Positions 46,985 to 57,925 of a stretch of DNA of 64,000 nucleotides are shown here, in pieces. The DNA is from Sciurus carolinensis. Lineage: Eukaryota; Chordata; Mammalia; Rodentia; Sciuridae. The stretch spans positions 49,129,454 to 49,193,453 of the forward strand of contig NC_062214.1 of the NCBI RefSeq assembly GCF_902686445.1, read 5' to 3'. The notes under the pieces are model-generated. The model was not told the DNA's origin. It made no database searches and worked only from the letters and a program-made list of their open reading frames with translations. The position numbers and the translations under genes are program-made. How positions within the stretch are numbered: position 1 is the first letter of the stretch; each line of letters opens with the position of its first letter.

Positions 46985-47320
46985 GCATGCACATGCAAAC
47001 ATAATACATGAACATATCCACACATGAATATACATATACACATACATGAACATGCAAACATGTACATGCACATACACAAACTCATATGTATACACTTAAA
47101 CACATGCCCAAAAATATAAACATACATATCTATGTTTATGAATGCACATACACACAAACACCTACATGTGCAGACACATAAATATATGCACATATGCATA
47201 TATGTACTCATAACACATGTACATAAATGACTATATGCATACACACATATATTATATACATGTGCACATATAGTCATATATTCATTACCTATAGTCATAG
47301 ACACACATGTAAACAAACAA
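46985..47320. repeat. Degenerate CATA/CACA-rich low-complexity tract
   Basis: About 335 bp of irregular ACATATACATGCACA-like sequence. It gives long meaningless frames on the minus strand (a 133-codon Cys/Tyr/Met-rich frame), which are composition artefacts. Confidence 0.85.
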
Positions 47321-47897
47321 TCCTAATTCCAATATATAAATATTCATGTTTATAATTTCTCCACTTTCTAACATAACCAAAGAAGTGTAGTCCAGAAAGT
47401 TTTCAAAGCAAAATAATCAGTCATTAAACACATTAATAAAAAAACTCTATAATGGAGTAATATAGATATCTAGTTTTTAGCAATGTAGCTGCCAATGAAG
47501 CCATCCAAATAAACTTCTGGAAAAATCTGAAACTCTCAATAAAAATTCCAGGAAGTCCAAAGAATTCTGAACAGTCCAAGTCAATAAAAAGGTAAAAGAA
47601 CAAGTCCATTAGGTGGGAAGGTTGGATGGGTGTAGGATGGTTTCAGGGCCACCTCAAAGCCTTGACCTTGTCCTTTTCCTGCATGCTTCACATTGTGTTT
47701 GCCTTGGAGGGGTCAACCAAGGCTGGTCAGAGAAGGACCCTCATACTCTTCCCCCAAATGCCATGGGTGACCAGGCCCAATGTCCATTCAACAAGATGAC
47801 CCCACTTGCACCCTGGTAACCAGCAGCCTCCTGTCATACCTGCCTTGGAACCATTCTTCAGTTTGTATGATGCAGCTGGTGCTTTACTGATTCACCC
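47321..47897. other. Unique flank of the class I provirus
   Basis: No repeat or gene recognised. The last four bases before the LTR are ACCC. The other side of the provirus has AACC, so a 4-bp duplication is only weakly supported. Confidence 0.35.
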
Positions 47898-48335
47898 TGT
47901 TGCGGGATTCATACACAGAGAGAGAACCAGGACACTTAACAGGAAGCATTCTTTATTGTTATTCTTATTTAAAGACGGAACGCTGAATGCAGTGGGGCTT
48001 CACCTTATATGGCCCCTGCCAGTCTCCCTCTCCCCCAGCTCCCCAGGGCATATTAGCCCTTTTGTCTCGCCCATATGGAAAAATACATTTTGTGTGGATA
48101 TTCTATACTATAAAATCATAAGGAAGTTATGACAGAGCTGTGTAAGTGCACAGGGGTGGGGGAGTTGGCAGGGTTGCACATCCACCCTGTGTGCCACCTC
48201 ACATTTCTTTTGTCTGGGAAACATGTGTATGTGGTTACTGAAGGTGCTGTGTTGTCCAACAGAGTTGCACGTGGCAACACAGATACTAGCCGTGCCACAC
48301 TGTCTTGTCTGTGTTTGAAGAGGACTTCTACCACA
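47898..48335 (-). repeat. 3' LTR of the class I provirus
   Basis: 438 bp. Plus-strand ends are TGTTGCGGGATTC and ..TACCACA. It shares with the 5' LTR 'gggattcatacacagagag', 'aacaggaagca', 'ttcaccttata', 'tatggaa.atac', 'ggttactgaaggtgc', 'gtccaacagagttgcac' and 'tgtttgaagagg'. In the 5' LTR the mid part is longer because of an extra 'gcacat.c.c.ctgagtgt' repeat. Confidence 0.9.
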
Positions 48336-48753
48336 TTCCCCCCTTTGATGATAGAATCCCTTCAGGATCAAAGAGCATCATCCTGACATACTGGCTTTTA
48401 TTTCCATAACAGGATGATGTGTGCAGTGGTCTTTCAACTGTAACCTCCATGAGACCAGAGACTGATCTTATGACCAGGCATAACAGGCAAGGGAGGAGTA
48501 GGCAGACCACTAGCATTAAACTCACAACAATTATGAGAGCTTTGAATCTCCCAAAAGTTGAAAACCATCTTCCAAATAATTCCCCAGGTTTCCAGCCTTT
48601 CCAGGTCTGGACTGGGAATGTGGTGATCTTTCTCATACGATTTATAATTTCTTCTATGACCTTGCCTTCATCATCAATCGCTAAGCAACAGTTGCTCAGG
48701 TTAAATTTCCCACATACCCCACCCTCAGAAGCAAGCAAGCAGTCTAAAATCAA
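48331..48753 (-). pseudogene. Open TM segment of proviral env
   Basis: A 141-codon uninterrupted frame, part of the env remnant. It has [10 protein letters not shown] at the end of the region that in gammaretroviral TM is called immunosuppressive, then a Cys-x7-Cys-Cys cluster ([10 protein letters not shown]). A membrane span of about 25 hydrophobic residues follows ([18 protein letters not shown], about residues 73-97), then a tail of about 45 residues. It lacks the fusion peptide and a start in context, so it is not a functional envelope. Confidence 0.8.
48336..48346 (-). promoter_or_regulatory. Polypurine tract
   Basis: The minus strand reads AAAGGGGGGAA directly before the LTR start TGTGGTAG. 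The polypurine tract primes plus-strand DNA synthesis in retroviruses. It lies inside the env reading frame and encodes its Lys-Gly-Gly. Confidence 0.9.
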
Positions 48754-50599
48754 GTAGTTTTGATAGATAGCATTGTAAATTTTAGTACTTTGGCCAATAA
48801 ATTGAGGACTTGTGCAGTCCCATTAGTTATAACTTCAACAACAGCCTGTAACCTAATGATACCATTTAACATGTAGATGGGAGTTCGGTATCACCGGGAT
48901 CCATCTTTTGCCCAAGTGACAGGACCATAATAATGAATTATCTGTTCATGGAGCCATTCATCACCTTTCCAGTCACCAATTGCCAGGGTTCACCACTCTT
49001 TTTAGGCCCCTCAGTCTTCTTATACTGGGATGCCCAATTGTTCCCTTCTGACTAATGGAAGGAGGAAAAAGGAGGGGCAAATTGTCCCCAGTACACAAGA
49101 TCCAGACCAGTCCTTCCACATATCCATTGTAGTCCACCTGGGGCTTGCCATTTGATTTCTATGGCAGCATCACCCCAGGCCTGTTAGAGATTAGAGAAAT
49201 CTGACAAGGAATGGAGATCTGATTCTCTGTGATTTATGGATCCCCACCAGTAGTTTTTCTGGAGAGTTACAATATAGAATTTTTGGCCCAGACACATTAG
49301 AATCAGAGTCCTGTCTGAGAGGGTGAACTGTTTTCCCTCTCAGTCGAGACAATATTTTCCAATAATTGATGTTTGGAAGAACAAAACTCCAGTAGTTGAA
49401 CAGGGAGACATGGTTCCAGAGCTCATTAGGGTTGAATTCTTTAATCTCCCATGGTCATATCAAAAGCCCCATATTAGTTCCACTATACACATAGCAAAAA
49501 AAGACACTCAGAGATTGAACTACAGCCTCTGTCAAGATTAGAAATAGGTTTCTTATTTCGATGGAGTTAGGAAGTGGGCTTTTCTCCACTTCCTCATAAA
49601 AGGAGTTGAAGACTTAAGTGAAGTTTTGATGCTTTAGAAGTATAGTATGGTTCCTAAATCAGTACCTCAATCAGCTATACGTATGCCAATTTGGGGGCCT
49701 ATTTTCCATCCTGAGTCTTCAGAGTTAAGAATAGTGAAATTAAGAGGATTACAGGCTCCCAGTTTATAGTCGGATATAGTGACACCTTTTTGAAGTAGGG
49801 CAGTTTTGCTCTCACTCTGCCAAGTGATCCATGTAACACAACTCTAAGACAAAAAAAAAAACTTGGCATAATCAGTACATGTGGACCACATACCATTTGC
49901 AGGATGTTTGCACATATACTTATCATTGAACCTGTACCTCCTTTCCTCAGTAAGTCTCCACATGATATGGTGGACGTATGATGGGTCACAGCAGGCATCC
50001 CAAGTCTCACTCGTGACTCCACATGCATCAAAAGGTACTGACACTGGTTACTTTAGATTAGTAAGCTGAACCTTGCAAATTAATGGCCCTGTTCCAAATA
50101 ACCTTCCCATGACCTCCAGACTTCCAGTCATTCCTCAATTGGGGAATATTGTGGACTGAAACAAGAATATTGATCCTCCTGTTGGCAGATAGAATAGGTG
50201 GTCTTATTATAGCTGCAGGTCCCTGAGACTTTTCTCTGGCAGGAGAAATAGGTATGATAAAGTAGGGTTGTGGAGAAACCTTGGCCTGATAAAGTCATGT
50301 GAAGGCATGGGTCACAGGATAAGGACTTAAGTCAACAAATGGCAGCCAGATCAGACGCAGTCATTAGCAATAAAACATCCTATCAAAAAGAGGTAATAGA
50401 CTGCCGGTAAAAACTTTTCAGCCAGTGCCAGTCAGCCAGAGCAGTCTCTGCTAATCCTTCAGTGAACATGAAAGCTAAGACCATGACAAATAGGGAGGGG
50501 TAAGGGGTACAATGCCAAAGCATTACAGTGAAAAGTCTAATATAGGAAATAATAAAAGTCCATTTATCTTGGCAGGCAGTCAATTCCTCAAGCTTCTAT

Positions 50600-53500
50600 C
50601 ATGTAGATTACTCAGCTTCAGGGGTGGCTGAAGCAGGGCTGTTGTCCTCAGGAGTCTCTCAGGGCACAACTTGCTTATTTCAGATGGTCAACTTGCACAA
50701 TGCAGCTGGATCTAGAATGTACTCCCAGTCATGAGAAGCCAGTTTCACTCTGCTGTGATGAATCCAGGGAACCACTTCAGCCACCTTCACTTAGTAGGGG
50801 TAGATAAAATACCAGTGAACAGATGCCTCCAAAGAGGCTTTAGAGGTTGGACATTCCATTCTTTTACCCAAACAGCATCTCCTGGGACAGATATCAGTGG
50901 TCAGGTTTATGGGTAGCCAGCCATTCCCTAACTCAATGGTATATAGTGGTCAGGATTGAGCCAAAAGCCTGCATCTACTGCCTCAGTGTAATGTTGCCCA
51001 ATTCCTTTAAATCTCCTCACATACCCCTTGTGAGGAGGGAATTCATAAAGAATCCATAAAGGGAAAACCCTGTCTGTCTGGTAGGGCTAGACCTAATTCT
51101 TAACAAAGCAATTGCCAAACCTGGTCCCAGTGTAGGTAGGTTTCCTGACACCATTTGCTTAGTTGTAACTTGAGAGTTCAGTTCATTCACTCCACCTTCC
51201 TGGATTTCTGGGGATGGTATGTAGTTAGTAACTTCCAGGTGATTTTCAATCCCTTCACCACCAATTGCACCACCTTAACCACAAAAGTCAGCCCATTATT
51301 TGATCACATGGTGACTGGGATTCCAAATCAGGAAATGATTTCCTTTAGGAAAGTTTGGGCCACTTCATATACCTTCTCTGTGTGAGTCTGGAGGGCCTCC
51401 ACCCAGCCTAAGAAACTAGACACAATGACCATCAAATATTTATAGCCCCAAGCCCAGGGGAGCTTAGTGAAGTTCACAACTTCATCTTCAAATGTAGCCC
51501 CTCCAATACTTTGTACCCCAGGGGAGGCCTTAGGTCCCTGAGAGGGGTTATTTCAGGCACGTTTCACATTGTTGACACACTGCTCAGGCTATACTGGAGA
51601 GTCATGGAATGTACAAATTCGGGCTCGTTGTGGCCTTGAGAGGTGTCCAGTCAATGTGGGTCTCCTGATGGCCCTGCTTAACAAAGGCTAGGGCTAGGGC
51701 CTCAGGAATTGCTATTCAGCCATCTTCAAATCTCCACCATCTGTCTGGGAGGTAAATTCCATTTTCAGTTTTAAACCAGGTGTTCTCATGCTGTGAGTAA
51801 TTGTGGTCCCATTCTGCCAATGAACTAGGGAATAGGGCAGCAGTCAGGGACATTGGTTCTATTGCCCCCTTGGAGGCCACAAACTTTGCCTCTGGGTCTG
51901 CTTTATGATTTCACTGAATGACCATGGCATTTTCCTTTCAATGTCCCTGACAATGTATGCCTACCACCTTTTTAGGACCCTATACAGCATCTAAGAGTTC
52001 AAGGATTACTTTGCTGTACTTTATGTCCTTCCCTCCTGAGTTGATTAGGCCCTTTCTTTATATAAAGAAGGAGGGTGGTGAAGGCATATCTAGAGTCTAT
52101 GTATGTATTGACACATATCTCTGCTGCCAGTTGAAGGGCTTAGGTTAGCATGATAAGTTCAGCCTTGTGTGCTGAATTTCCTTTTCGCAGAGGTTGTGCC
52201 ACAATGGTGAAATTTATGGTCACCATGGAGTACCCAGCAAGATGTTCTCTCTCTTCTACAAAACTGCTACCATTAGTGAAATACTCAGCATCAGGGCCTT
52301 TGAGAGGCTAGTCCATTAAGTCCAGTCAGCTAGAAAACACCTCATCTATGACTTCGATCCAGACATGATCTGGTGGACATGGCCTAACAAGCAGTGGGGT
52401 CATGGGGTTTAAAGTCCTCACTCCTTCTAGGTAGATGTGTGAATTCTCACCCAGCACTCCCTGATATCTGACCATCCAGCTGTTAGTCAGCCAATACAGT
52501 TCTTTATACTCAATGTTGATACTGAGTATGGCACTTGGGCCATTAATTCTTGTCCTATAGTCAGTTTGTCAGCCTCTGATGCCAAGAGGACCATGGCTGT
52601 GAGTGTTCATAAGCAGGGTGGCCAGCCTCAAGTGATAGTCAAGATACTTGGAGAAATATGGACGATGCCATGACCCCAACATCTGAGTCAGAACTCCCAC
52701 TGCAAAGCCAGTATGTTTTGTGCACACAAGAAGAAAGACTTGGACATGTCTGCAAGTCCCAAGCCAGGCACGTTGCTGAGAGTTCACTTAATTTCCTCAA
52801 AGGACTTTTGTTGGGTTTGTTCCCATAAAAAAGGTTCTCACTCTCCTACTTTGTGGCCTCATAAAAGGATTTTGCTAAGATAGAGAAGTTAGTTATCCAG
52901 ATTCAACAGAAACCTGTGGACTAGACGAATTCCTGAACCTGGTGTCAAGTTGATGGAACCAGGTTTAAGCAAATGACCTGTTTTCTTTTCAGGCTGAGTT
53001 GATGTTGCCCTTGGAATAGGTGAAAACAAAGGTATTTGACCTTTTCTTGACAGATTTGGGTCTTTTTCCTTGAAATCTTGAAACCAGCTTCCTACAGGAA
53101 GATAAGGAGTTGTCATATTTCTTCCATTTAATACTCCTGTGTCTGTCCAGCCAGCAATGGGTTGTCCACATAGTGGAGCAGTATATAGCTGTTTTTCCAC
53201 TGGGAAGTCATTTAAACCAAAGGTTAACATGGTGATGAAAATGATTGGAGAATTTTTAAGTCCTTGAGGCAGTCTAGTCCTTGTCAGCTGGGCTTTGTCC
53301 CTATCCTCAGGATTTTCCCACTGGAAGACAAAAATTGGTTGACTTTGAGGGGCCAGACCAATATGGGAAAAAGGCATCCTTGATGTCCAGACATGTAAAG
53401 AAGGCCACTTCGATGGTGATGAAACCCAAAAGAGTATAGAGGTTAGGGATGGCTAGGTGTAGAGTAACAGTTTATTGCTTGGAAGTCCTGAACTGGATGA

Positions 53501-54275
53501 TAGTCATCCATCCCCAGCTTCTGGACTGCCAGGAGAGGCATGTTCCAGCCTTACTGGCATGGTTGAAGAATTCCGTACCTGAAAAGTCTCTCCAGGTGTC
53601 TCTGGATCCCAATCTGTGCCTTTCAAGTAATGAAAAAAAAATTTTTTTTTTGGCAGGCAGGTGGGCCCAACCACTGGCTTTAGTTCTACTATCATTGGGG
53701 GTATGTTTGAGGTCAGTACAGGAAGTTTGTCTTCAGCCCACACCCCAGGAACCTTGAAAGGAAGCTCAGGCCCCTGTTGTGTCCTTTTTATGAGACTGTG
53801 GAGGCACCACTTTTCTCCTTGGGGATCGTGTGAGTCAGGATTTTCGTTTCTGACTTTCCTAGGCAAGAGATGAAAGTTATCTGGGCCTGACACATGGCAG
53901 TCAGGAGGTATAGGAATTCATGAATAATTTCATGACTGCCTAAATTGCATTGTCAAGGCAGCGAGAAGGAGTGATAAGCTTAGCTAACACTACTGTGGCT
54001 CCCACAACAGTGTCTTGTCTCTGTGAGAGGGGGCCCACAGATTGGGCCCCACAGAATGTTCTGTACTGGTATCAACCATAAGATCATGGGCTGGCCCCCA
54101 GAGTCATTCAGATCTAGGCTTCTGGGGGGGCCTAGAAAAACGGAGCCCAGTCTGTAGTAGTCTTCTTCATAGTTTACTGTGGCAGCCAATCCAACAAAAT
54201 TATCCTCAGGGGCTTCATATTGTCTCCACAGTGGTTGGTACCATCCTTGAATCACTTGACCTTTCTCACTTCATC
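50600..54275 (-). pseudogene. Proviral pro-pol remnant
   Basis: Protease: LMVDTSTEHSV at about 54045-54080, where the usual Asp-Thr-Gly is Asp-Thr-Ser (codon 54065-54067). Reverse transcriptase: WAEDK..P and VELKP phrases (about 53690-53760), RLPQGLKNSP (about 53265-53300), and YVDN at 53161-53172 where YVDD is expected. RNase H: AELI..TQALQLA and YIDSRYAF (about 52060-52160). Integrase: a CQQC zinc part (about 51575), VVNFT at about 51470 (Asp to Asn), SNNG at about 51295 (Asp to Asn) and the Glu codon at 51190-51192. The last two keep the D-35-E spacing. Many stops and frameshifts. Enzymatically dead. Confidence 0.85.
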
Positions 54276-56000
54276 CAGGGACTGGGTGATAATCCTCTGA
54301 CTGTTGGGGGTACTCATTCTTCCAGTGACCTTCTGGATGGCAATGAGCACACTGGCTCCATTTTAATCTCACCTCTGGGTAAAGTGATCTTTCCTGCTAG
54401 CTCCTTCTTTGGCCTCAGTTCTGACCAGACAGGACACCTCTCTGGAAGTCTCCCAAGTGTTCCACTAGGATGACAGCAAGCAGATCACCTTCCTCTTCAT
54501 TCTCTGGTCTGCCTAATTCTGGGCCTCTTGATTTCAATTGACAAACACTTTTGTGGCAATCTCCAAAATTTGCTCATTTTCATTCCAGCAAAGCCCGCTA
54601 ACTTCTATAGTTTATGTCAATGTCTCCTTGGGTCTGATCAACAAAAACTGCTTTAACCATTTGTTGGTTCTCTGCTGATTCTGGGTCAAAATGGGTATAA
54701 AGATGGAACACTTCACATAGCCTTTCATAAAATTGACTTGAGCTCTCTTTAGGTCCCTGGAGCACCTCTTAGTCTTGCTCATGTTCATGGCCTTCCTCCT
54801 TTCTTCCTTCATACTGCCCAAAAGAGCCTCTTGATAATGCTCAAGCATATGAAATGCCTGGTCATCATTAGGGTCCCATTAGTATTCCTAACTGGGAAAT
54901 TGACTCTGGCATAAACCTGGGCATTTACAGTTCCTGACAGGGTGTGTTCCTCCAACCACTTTAATGCTGCCAGTGTAATTCAATTGTTATTCAGTGTTAA
55001 AATGAGTCAGAAGTATCTGGTGGCAATCATCTCAAGTGATTTTGGGGGCCTGAATGATGGATTGCATTAAATTAGTCGTAGCCTGAGGCTTGTCAGTGAA
55101 AGAGGTGGTGTTGTTTCCCTAATTCAGGAGATCGATGGTGGTAAAAGGCTGATATATGAAGGTGCATTAACCCCCTTGCACCTGACCATCTTGATCACAG
55201 TAGATGGGCCTCTGGGTTTCTCTCAATGGAATCTATTTTGAGAAGAACTGCCAGAAGGGTCCTTCTGGCACTTCCCAATCAGAGTATACAGGGTTAAAAC
55301 TGGCATCTCTGGAGAGGCTATGGTAAGATGCATCATGGTTGACTCCATGGGAGGAGTGGCCTCAGGGTTGTGAGGAGCCTCTAGTTCTCTAGGGTTTTCG
55401 GCTACAGCAGGTGCAGGAAGTGCAAGTGTCAGCAGGAGATACAGGGGCACCTGAGATGAGGAATCTCCTCTGGCTCCCCAGATAGAATGGGTTTTTCATG
55501 TTCTGGTCAGCACTTTGAGGGAGTTGTCACCTGTGTCATTATAATTTCACAATTCTCTTCCAGACAAGCCTTTAGACAAAGTGGTCAATGTCTTGCCAGC
55601 ACTCAATGTAAGGGAACAGTCAGGGTCCTCTACAATGACCATAAACACCTTGCTAACTAGCTGTTTATCTAGTGACCCCTCAGTGGGTCAACATACTCCA
55701 AACAAGGACCCATCTATTTCACAGAGTTCAGAGTTTTCTAAGAGTCAACTTAAATCCGTTGTCTCTGGAATATTCTTTTTTGAAATGTTTTACCATTTAC
55801 TCTAGGAGGGTGAGCTTACTCTGTTTGCCACCTATTTCCTTCCCTGAAAAGATGACAATCACACACATGGGGAGGGGAGAGAGGGAAAGGAGTAAACAAT
55901 CGCTTCATCTCTCTCTGACTGCTCCCCTCAAAAGGATGTTTCAGGTGCTTCTTAGCATTGGCAGGTCAGTATAAACCCCCTACCTGGACCAGGGTCATAG
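54276..56000 (-). pseudogene. Proviral gag remnant
   Basis: Gag makes matrix, capsid and nucleocapsid. Proline-rich matrix/p12-like sequence is seen at about 55223-55450. The capsid start has a YQPFTTIDL-like phrase (about 55125-55150). A capsid C-terminal/major-homology-like stretch (GPKESSSQFYERL) is at about 54720-54760. The nucleocapsid knuckle at 54310-54351 reads C-x2-C-x4-H-x4-Y, so the fourth ligand is lost. Stops and frameshifts split the gene. The exact start is not clear, so the right boundary is approximate. Confidence 0.75.
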
Positions 56001-56443
56001 ACCTCATGGAGAGTATGGTGCTGCCATAAGCTACATGAGGATCACCACAACCTGCCATCAGGACTCCATACTCTCTCCAGGCTTAGCCCACCTCATTCAA
56101 CCACTACTGACTTGCATTCAAACCGTGTCCAATCTACCACCCAGTGCAGTTTCATCTCACACAATCAAGACTACTGGGACAATTCTGGGAGTTGATCAGG
56201 CGCCCCTTCTGCCACTTAGGACAGATCTACTTCTTGAACCCATGTTCCTACCTGCCTGATGGGTGGAGCTCCCCAAGCTGGTTTCTGTGGCCCCACCAGG
56301 TTTCCTTCTGCTCCCAGGGGTTCTTGCACCAGCACAACAGGAGGATTAGTCCCCTACTAATCAATCAACCCTCCTCAGCATCCCCGAGCATGCACACATG
56401 CTCACATGATTATACCTACAACAAGGTATAATCATTGCCCCTG
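56001..56443 (-). other. Proviral leader
   Basis: Sequence between the primer binding site and gag. It would hold splice donor and packaging signals, but I cannot point to them. There is no conserved frame. Confidence 0.4.
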
Positions 56444-56920
56444 AATCCTGGATGAATCCCTGTCGGGGTCTTAAGCCCCCTTGCCCTTCTCGACCAGCGA
56501 CAAGGGAAGGGGACACTCCCCAACAAGGTCAGATCAGGATAGGTAAGGCCGACTGACCGACCGCTCCCAGCTCTCCAGGCGGAGGACAATCAGACACGTC
56601 AGGGAGACCCGTCACAGCAGGAACTCATTTATTGAGGAAGTCACACAGTTTTTATGTAGGGTGGGGGCTAGGCAGGAACCAATTGGTTTAAAGGTCAGCA
56701 AGGCAGGGGGGTTCATGCAGGCAAGAGTCCCATTGGACTATATGGCAAGCACAAGCTGATCACGTTTGCGGAACTGTTGTTAACCAATCCCTGACGGTGG
56801 TCCGGTTTATCGCCATTAACTATTGAACCCGCCTTTGAGGCCTTGATCCTGCTCACTCACCAGGAAGTAAGGAGTCAGCCTGAGTTAGTTAAAGTGTCAT
56901 TAGTCCCAACAAACCCCCAA
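56444..56920 (-). promoter_or_regulatory. tRNA-Pro-type primer binding site, split by an LTR
   Basis: The first part (TTGGGGGTT on the minus strand) is at 56912-56920 and the rest (CATCCAGGATT) is at 56444-56454. Between them lie one extra target copy and a 451-bp LTR. Compared with the 19-base proline primer site of gammaretroviruses, 16 positions agree. The three differences are C-to-T or G-to-A, each at a CpG in the canonical site. Confidence 0.8.
56461..56911 (-). repeat. Solo LTR of a second ERV family (ERV2/IAP-like?)
   Basis: 451 bp with TG..CA ends (plus strand TGTCGGGGTC to ..AGTCCCAACA). Read in sense it starts TGTTGGGACTAATG. Flanks are AATCCC (56455-56460) and AACCCC (56912-56917), a 6-bp duplication with one mismatch. 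Six bp and a TGTTGGGA start fit class II (ERVK/IAP-like) elements. CpG content is higher than in the host provirus. An inverted poly-A signal-like region is near 'ctcatttattgaggaag'. Confidence 0.75.
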
Positions 56921-56924
56921 GAAA

Positions 56925-57448
56925 TGTTGTGGGATTCATGCACAGAGAGATAGGGTACTGGGGTGTTCAACAGGAAGCAGTGTTCATTTTGTACAATCAC
57001 AGACTCGCTGGAGTCTCATCCAAAGACTGAGCCCTGAACACATGGCTTCACCTTATACAGCCCCTGCTAGTCCCCTTCTCCCTTGCCTCCCATTACATAT
57101 TAGCTCCTTTTTCTCCCCTATATGGAATACCCACCTTTTGTGTGGGTATTCTATACTACAAATCATATGGCAGTTACAACAGAGCTACACAGGTGCAGGG
57201 GGTGGTGTGGCAGGGTTGCACATGTGCCCTGAGTGTCAGCAGAGTTGCACATACACACTGAGTGTGCCATGTTGCCTTTCTTTTATCTGGGAAATGCATG
57301 CATACATGGTTACTGAAGGCACCATGTTATCCAACAGAGTCACGCATAGATATTATCCACACAATGTTGTTTGACAGTTGCACATGCTTGCACCCATACT
57401 AGCTGCACTGCACCATCTTGCCTTTGTTTGAAGAGGGCTCCTGACACA
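56925..57448 (-). repeat. 5' LTR of the class I provirus
   Basis: 524 bp, plus-strand ends TGTTGTGGGATTC and ..CTGACACA. In sense direction it would carry the promoter (U3), R and U5. 'gcttcaccttatacagcccc' is the antisense of a TATA-like TATAAGGTGAAGC. The inner end is followed directly by the split primer binding site. Confidence 0.9.
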
Positions 57449-57825
57449 AACCAAAATTACAGGATTAAATAGAGTTAAGCAGGCAAATGCTTGGAATGCA
57501 TAAGCATTGCCAAGTGGATAAAACTAATAAGGGCACACTTCTAAAGCAAAGGTCATAAAGAATTTTGGTTTGTGGTGGGAGTCCTCTTCAAACAAAGCTC
57601 TCCCAAGCTCCTGTCTTTTGGCCTTCTGCTATTAATGACACTTAAGTATGCATTCACGTTGAATTATCCATTCTGTTCCATTAACTTACAACAAGTTTCA
57701 TCAGCATCTCAAAACCAAATGCTTTTCGACCTTTACTTTAGAAGTGTGCTTTTATTCGTTTTATTCACTTGGCAATGCTTATGCATCCCAAGCATTTGCC
57801 TGCTTAACTCTATTTAATCCTGTAA
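57449..57825. repeat. Inverted duplication of host flank and LTR tip
   Basis: 57458-57558 is the reverse complement of 57722-57824 with only about 6-8 differences by eye. Between them, 57571-57597 is the inverted copy of the LTR tip that ends at 57448 ('gtcctcttcaaacaaag'). Each LTR tip is bordered by the same host bases: AACCAAAATT at 57449 and AATTTTGGTT at 57561. The stretch 57598-57721 is unique. Confidence 0.8.
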
Positions 57826-57925
57826 CAACCCTGTGAGATAGACACAATGATCATTCTTATTTTACCAATGGAGAAACTGAGCTACAGAGCAGTTAAATAA
57901 CTTTCCCAGTCACAAATAGTTAGAA
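57790..57925 (-). mobile_element. MIR SINE remnant, antisense
   Basis: 'tttaatcctgtaacaaccct', 'gtgagatagacacaatgatc', 'accaatggagaaactgagc' and 'aataactttcccagtcac' follow the antisense MIR order. The start of this MIR is inside the inverted duplication. Confidence 0.8.

Larger units (their letters stand above)
48328..50583 (-). pseudogene. Proviral env remnant
   Basis: Env forms the surface (SU) and transmembrane (TM) subunits. The likely start is ATG at 50581-50583. It opens a frame with a hydrophobic signal-peptide-like run (LFVMVLAFMFTEGLAE, about residues 31-46) that ends at 50383. SU is broken into short frames. One at 49844-50044 is Cys/Trp-rich. The TM ectodomain has a frameshift near 48755-48765, between a Leu-rich heptad segment and the conserved LLASEGG part. 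The last frame, 48328-48753, is open. The stop TAG at 48328-48330 falls inside the 3' LTR. Total length (about 750 codons) is slightly above usual. Confidence 0.8.
47898..57448 (-). mobile_element. Class I (gammaretrovirus-like) endogenous provirus
   Basis: On the minus strand the order is 5' LTR, primer binding site, gag, pro, pol, env, polypurine tract, 3' LTR. Assignment to class I rests on the tRNA-Pro-type primer site, a single CCHC-like knuckle in gag, gamma-type RT and integrase phrases, and the AAAGGGGGGAA polypurine tract. All genes carry frameshifts and stops. The two LTRs differ in length (524 and 438 bp) and by many substitutions, so the insertion is old. Without the solo LTR at 56461-56911 the provirus is about 9.1 kb, a normal full length. 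Confidence 0.9.

Noticed and set aside
46915..47316. 133-codon minus-strand frame rich in Cys, Tyr and Met
   Set aside because: It is a translation of a degenerate CATA/CACA low-complexity tract and has no domain structure.
53630..53650. Programmed frameshift site in pol (A-run / T-run)
   Set aside because: The A and T runs in the RT region are simply decayed proviral sequence. There is no conserved slippery site with a downstream structure in the right place.
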